From contig NZ_BAAAIX010000026.1 in assembly GCF_039526385.1 (NCBI RefSeq), forward strand, positions 124,001-188,000: DNA of 64,000 nt, given 5' to 3'. The notes under the pieces are model-generated. The model had not been told where the DNA came from. It saw only the letters and a list, made by a program, of their open reading frames with translations, and did not search any database. This DNA comes from Luteococcus peritonei. Its GTDB lineage: Bacteria; Actinomycetota; Actinomycetes; Propionibacteriales; Propionibacteriaceae. Position numbers and translations under genes: made by a program. Positions 60,795 to 64,000 of the stretch are shown here, piece after piece (within the stretch, counting starts at the first letter, position 1; each line of letters starts with the position of its first letter).

Positions 60795-61544
60795 TCACTC
60801 GTTGGCGGCGCGGCCCAGGTCCTCGTCGAGCACCGGACCCTCGACCACCTCGGGCTGCGGGGCCTCGGCCACCACGGGGGTGCGCGGGGCCGCGGCCGGC
60901 TCGGGGGCCGACAGGTCGATGGTGCGCACCGTGCGGGGCACCAGCGGCTTGGAGACATAGGTGGGAACGGTCACCGGGATCGGGTCCCACAGGCTGCCGC
61001 CCAGGCCCTCGATCGGGGCGCTGATCTCGATGCTCAGCTCGCTGGAGTCCTCGCGCAGGTCGGCGGGCACCTCGAAGCTGATGGTGTCCTCGTGCCAGTC
61101 GGTCTCCAGCGCGGCCAGCTTCGCGTCCAGGCTGGCGTTGAGCCGCACCACGCTGAACCGGGCCACCACCAGGAAGGCCAGCAGCGCCAGGCCGGGCACC
61201 AGCGCGGCGTACCAGCGCAGCGAGGTCAGCGGCACCAGCACGCCGGTCACCAGGGTGAGGCCAGACAGCACCAGCACCACATTGCGACGGCGACGGGCCG
61301 CGGTGCGGGCCATCATGCGGATCTCGGCGCGGTCGGCGCGACGGGTGAGCGGGGTGGAGACCTCGCTGCCGTCCTCGTCGGAGCCGACGGTGTGGGTGGA
61401 GCGCGCGATGATCTTCATGGTCTCGCCGAAGCGCTCCAGCGGATCGGCATCGTCCGCCTCGATGTTGCGCCGGGCAGCGAACGAGGGCACGAGAAAAGCG
61501 ATCCATGCGATGGCGATCACGCCGAAAATCAGTCCCGTACCCAC
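60795..61544 (-). CDS. glpR: GlpR-like membrane protein (Rv0996 family)
   Basis: A 249-residue protein with an N-terminal membrane segment (GTGLIFGVIAIAWIAFLVP), a ~70-residue charged stretch, two further hydrophobic segments (VVLVLSGLTLVTGVLVPL and WYAALVPGLALLAFLVV) and a ~110-residue Pro/Ala/Glu-rich tail. The neighbourhood rimJ-moeA-like matches Rv0994-Rv0996 of mycobacteria; the corynebacterial counterpart GlpR is the membrane receptor of the gephyrin-like divisome protein Glp. The name is by synteny and topology. GTG 61544 has TAGCCT (61552-61557) 7 nt upstream, a leaderless start. Confidence 0.7.
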   Translation of the reverse strand: MGTGLIFGVIAIAWIAFLVPSFAARRNIEADDADPLERFGETMKIIARSTHTVGSDEDGSEVSTPLTRRADRAEIRMMARTAARRRRNVVLVLSGLTLVTGVLVPLTSLRWYAALVPGLALLAFLVVARFSVVRLNASLDAKLAALETDWHEDTISFEVPADLREDSSELSIEISAPIEGLGGSLWDPIPVTVPTYVSKPLVPRTVRTIDLSAPEPAAAPRTPVVAEAPQPEVVEGPVLDEDLGRAANE

Positions 61545-61551
61545 GTGCCCA

Positions 61552-61557
61552 AGGCTA
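61552..61557 (-). promoter_or_regulatory. -10 box of the glpR-like gene (leaderless)
   Basis: TAGCCT on the minus strand, 7 nt before the GTG at 61544; it separates this gene from rimJ. Confidence 0.5.
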
Positions 61558-61630
61558 GGGGCGGAGCCGCGCCGGGCCCGGAGTCTCAAGCGCGTGTCGA
61601 GCAATTACTTGCCGCAATTACTCCACGGCA

Positions 61631-62335
61631 CTACTTTGCCCGGCTCCACCCCGGCTCGCCCGGCGCCGGGGCACCGTCCAGCAGCCGCGAGAGCAGCGTC
61701 ACCGGCCGCCCGTCGGCATCGCGCAGCTCGTCGGTGTCCACCGCGAAGCAGCGGTGGTCGCGCCAGTCCCCGTCGATGTGCAGGTAGCGCGGCTTGTAGC
61801 CCTCCTCGCGCAGCCCCAGCTTCTCCACCACCCGCAGGCTCGGCGTGTTCTCCGGGCGGATGTTGATCTCCACGCGGTGCAGCCGCATCGCGGTGAAGCA
61901 GTGGTCGACGGCCAGGGCGACCGCCACCGGCATGATCCCCCGCCCGGCCAGCGCCTCGTCGATCCAGTAGCCGCAGTGGGCGAACCGTGCCGAACCGTAG
62001 GTGATGCCGCTCACCGTCACCTGCCCGGAGACCGGCAGCCGACGCGGTGCCGTCGGCTTGCCACCGGAGGCCAGTTGCTCGTCCCAGCACAGCGCAAAGG
62101 GCAGCGACGACCCCTCCCGCGCCTGGGCGGACAGCGCGCGCACCATCTGGCCGAAGCTGGGCGCCCCGCGCTCGCTGGTGGGCGGCACGGTGGCATCCCA
62201 CGGGCCGGTCCAGCCACGGTTGCGCTCACGCACCTCGCGCCAGCGACGCGCGTCGCCACGGCGCAGCGGCCGCAGCACCACGGCCCCGGCCCGCAGCTCC
62301 ACCGGCCAGCGGTGGGTGGCCGGGCTGGGCTCCAT
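61631..62335 (-). CDS. rimJ: GNAT-family N-acetyltransferase, RimJ type
   Basis: A 234-residue acetyltransferase. Visible: VVLRPLRRGDARRWREVRERN, FAHCGYWIDEALAGRGIMPVAVALAVDHCF (acetyl-CoA loop) and VEINIRPENTPSLRVVEKLGLREEGYKPRYLHIDG. RimJ acetylates the N-terminus of ribosomal protein S5 in E. coli; in actinobacteria it is regularly next to moeA. Start overlaps the moaB stop. Confidence 0.9.
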   Translation of the reverse strand: MEPSPATHRWPVELRAGAVVLRPLRRGDARRWREVRERNRGWTGPWDATVPPTSERGAPSFGQMVRALSAQAREGSSLPFALCWDEQLASGGKPTAPRRLPVSGQVTVSGITYGSARFAHCGYWIDEALAGRGIMPVAVALAVDHCFTAMRLHRVEINIRPENTPSLRVVEKLGLREEGYKPRYLHIDGDWRDHRCFAVDTDELRDADGRPVTLLSRLLDGAPAPGEPGWSRAK

Positions 62336-62817
62336 CAGGCGTGCACCTGGTCGTCCGAGCCGCGGATCTGGCTCACCGCGTGCACCAGCACCTCGGAGAG
62401 CACGGCCATGCCGTCGCGCACCCCGCCCAGCGAGCCGGGCAGGTTCACCACGACGGTGCGCTGCGCCACGCCCGCGATGCCGCGCGAGAGCACGGCGGTG
62501 GGGATGCCGGCCTGCACGCCGCGCTGGGCGATCTCCGCGGCCAGGTGCGGCAGCTCACGGGTGAGCAGCGGGCGGGTCATCTCCGGTGTCAGGTCGCGCT
62601 CGCTGAGCCCGGTGCCGCCGGTGGTGATGACCACCTCGTAGTCGGCCGCCACCGCATTGGCGATGGCCCCGGCCACGGGGGCGCCGTCGTGGACCACGGT
62701 GCGCTCCACCTCGAAGCCCATCTCCTTGAGTCCTGCCTCGGCGAACGCGCCCGAACGGTCCTCGTAGAGGCCCGCGGCGGCGCGGTCGGAGGCGGTCACC
62801 ACGAGTGCTCGCATCAT
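62335..62817 (-). CDS. moaB: Molybdopterin adenylyltransferase (MogA/MoaB family), backbone copy
   Basis: A 160-residue protein paralogous to the island copy at 34799-35287: VVTASDRAAAGLYEDRSG, TTGGTGLSERDLTPEMT and VNLPGSLGGVRDGM. It lies in the operon moeA-moaC-moaB-rimJ with overlapping stops and starts (the moaC stop is inside its ATGATG start). Confidence 0.92.
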   Translation of the reverse strand: MMRALVVTASDRAAAGLYEDRSGAFAEAGLKEMGFEVERTVVHDGAPVAGAIANAVAADYEVVITTGGTGLSERDLTPEMTRPLLTRELPHLAAEIAQRGVQAGIPTAVLSRGIAGVAQRTVVVNLPGSLGGVRDGMAVLSEVLVHAVSQIRGSDDQVHA

Positions 62818-63362
62818 TCGCTCCAGTCTCCGCTTCGTCCGCCCGACTTGGCCGTGACCCGCACGTCCGTCAGCCGGGCGTGCTTGTCCACTGCCTTGAC
62901 CATGTCCACCAGGCCGAGGGCGGCGGTGCACACCGCGGTGAGCGCCTCCATCTCGACGCCGGTGCGGTGCGTGGTACGCACCGTGGCGGTGATGTCCACG
63001 CCATTGTCGCGCACCTCCAGGTGCACATCCACGCCGGTCAGCGGCAGCGGATGGCACAGCGGGATCAGGTCGCTGGTCTTCTTGGCGCCCATCACGCCGG
63101 CGATCCGCGCCACGGCCAGGGCGTCGCCCTTGGGCAGCTGCTCGTCGCGCAGCGCGGCGACGCACTCGGCACTGAGCTGCACGAAGCCCTGCGCGGTGGC
63201 GCTGCGGGCGGTGACCTCCTTGGCGCTGACGTCCACCATCCGCGCCTCGCCGCTGCCGGACAGGTGCGGGAAGTGGTGCTCGTTGTCCTGCGCGGCGCGG
63301 GGGCCGACCTCGGGCACGAAGTCGTCGACGCTGCTGGGACGAAAGACGGGGCGCTCAGTCAT
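62814..63362 (-). CDS. moaC: Cyclic pyranopterin monophosphate synthase
   Basis: A 182-residue MoaC, second step of molybdenum-cofactor synthesis. Visible: SGSGEARMVDVSAKEVTAR, KKTSDLIPLCHPLPLTGV, THRTGVEMEALTAV and VDKHARLTDVRVTAKSGGRSGDW. The N-terminus is ~25 residues longer than in E. coli. Start overlaps the moeA stop. Confidence 0.95.
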   Translation of the reverse strand: MTERPVFRPSSVDDFVPEVGPRAAQDNEHHFPHLSGSGEARMVDVSAKEVTARSATAQGFVQLSAECVAALRDEQLPKGDALAVARIAGVMGAKKTSDLIPLCHPLPLTGVDVHLEVRDNGVDITATVRTTHRTGVEMEALTAVCTAALGLVDMVKAVDKHARLTDVRVTAKSGGRSGDWSE

Positions 63363-64000
63363 CGAGCATCCAGCACATCACGGCCTCGCCGGGGTTGACC
63401 ACCTCGACGTCCTCGCCCAGCAGCACCAGCGCATTGGCGGCGGCCAGGTCGCCGGTGAGGTGGGAGGAGTGCCCACCCACCAGGTCCACCAGGCGTCGCC
63501 CGTTGTCATCGCGCACGACGGCGCGGCCGAACTGCAGCTTGCCCTTGGTGGAGCGCATCACGGAACCGGCGATGGCGCGCACCGGCTCGTGGTTCACCGG
63601 CTCGATGCCCATCAGCTTGCGCAGCAGCGGGCGCACGAAGGCCTGGAAGGAGACATAGGAGCTGACCGGGTTGCCGGGCAGCATCACCATCGGCACCTTG
63701 TCCTCGCCGATCAGGCCGAAGCCCTGCGGCTTGCCGGGCTGCATGGCCACCTCGGCGAAGTCGCACAGGCCCAGCTCGGGCATCACCTGCTTGACCACGT
63801 CTCGCTCGCCCTGGCTGACGCCGCCGGTGGTGATCACCAGGTCTGCGCGGATCAGCTGGTCGGTGATCTGCTCGCGCACCACCTCGGGGTCGTCGCTGGC
63901 GGCCTGCACCCGCCAGACCTGGCAGCCCTCGGCCTTGGCGGCGGCCGCGATCATGTAGCCATTGGCGTCGTGGATCTGGCCGGGACGCTCCAGGCGTCGG
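63355..64000 (-). CDS. moeA: MoeA / gephyrin-like protein (Glp), C-terminal part (partial)
   Basis: About 215 C-terminal residues are in the window; the gene runs past the right edge. Visible: DLVITTGGVSQGERDVVKQV (molybdopterin loop), QPGKPQGFGLIGEDKVPMVMLPGNPVSSYVSFQAFVRPLL and a C-terminal beta domain (GGHSSHLTGDLAAANALVLL). MoeA inserts molybdenum into adenylated molybdopterin. In corynebacteria the copy near rimJ and GlpR is a divisome protein (Glp); here moaB and moaC lie between, so either or both roles are possible. Confidence 0.93.
   Translation of the reverse strand, partial: RRLERPGQIHDANGYMIAAAAKAEGCQVWRVQAASDDPEVVREQITDQLIRADLVITTGGVSQGERDVVKQVMPELGLCDFAEVAMQPGKPQGFGLIGEDKVPMVMLPGNPVSSYVSFQAFVRPLLRKLMGIEPVNHEPVRAIAGSVMRSTKGKLQFGRAVVRDDNGRRLVDLVGGHSSHLTGDLAAANALVLLGEDVEVVNPGEAVMCWMLDD

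Overview
This is a GC-rich actinobacterial chromosome segment, most likely from Propionibacteriaceae or a near relative. Evidence for this: a mycobacterial-type fadE5/fadA2/fabG4/htdX fatty-acid set, a GT39 protein mannosyltransferase, a moeA-rimJ-GlpR-like block, and at least ten genes whose start codon sits 6-8 nt after a TAGNNT-type -10 box with no room for a ribosome binding site (leaderless mRNAs). The lineage call is an inference; no rRNA gene is present.

Backbone, left part (1-27 kb): an EamA transporter end, purC, an XRE-type regulator, a GH13 branching-enzyme-like protein, two tandem paralogous lipoproteins, a PfkB sugar kinase, purB-purD, a DedA protein, the fatty-acid genes (htdX, fabG4, fadA2, a TetR regulator, fadE5), the operon rsmI-tatD-rsmA-ispE-marR, pmt, a first uracil/xanthine permease, an APC permease, a 3-methyladenine glycosylase and a small membrane protein.

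Junction (27-34.8 kb): a secreted GH49 dextranase-type enzyme divergent from a ROK repressor, with palindromic operators between them. Next comes a membrane-protein gene cut in two by an intact 1463-bp ISL3-family insertion sequence. The IS has 14-bp terminal inverted repeats and a perfect 8-bp target duplication, and removing it restores the reading frame exactly.

Catabolic island (34.8-59.8 kb): this is the most interesting part. On the minus strand, from the PucR-type regulator downwards, lie a second NCS2 permease, a three-subunit molybdenum hydroxylase (FAD, 2Fe-2S and Mo subunits), CoxG, a nitrilase-fold amidohydrolase, the ATP-dependent ring-opening pair HyuA/HyuB, an NmrA-like protein, a CaiB-type CoA-transferase and carbamate kinase. 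On the plus strand, divergent from pucR, lie FdrA (AllF) and a DUF1116 protein (AllG), followed by the Mo-enzyme maturation genes mocA, coxD (MoxR), coxE (VWA) and xdhC; a second mogA/moaB lies at the far end. The logic reads as: import a cyclic N-heterocycle (purine, pyrimidine or hydantoin class), hydroxylate it, open the ring, split off carbamoyl phosphate, and make ATP with carbamate kinase. The substrate is unknown. The third oxamic transcarbamylase subunit (AllH, DUF2877) was not found. A shared palindrome TGGCAC-N3-KTGCCR lies in front of the permease operon and hyuA, with a weaker copy before fdrA, and may be the PucR operator.

Backbone, right part (60-64 kb): a small HEPN-like protein, tRNA-Ala(CGC), then a GlpR-like membrane protein, rimJ, moaB, moaC and the end of a moeA/glp gene. 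In corynebacteria the MoeA-like Glp and its receptor GlpR take part in cell division.
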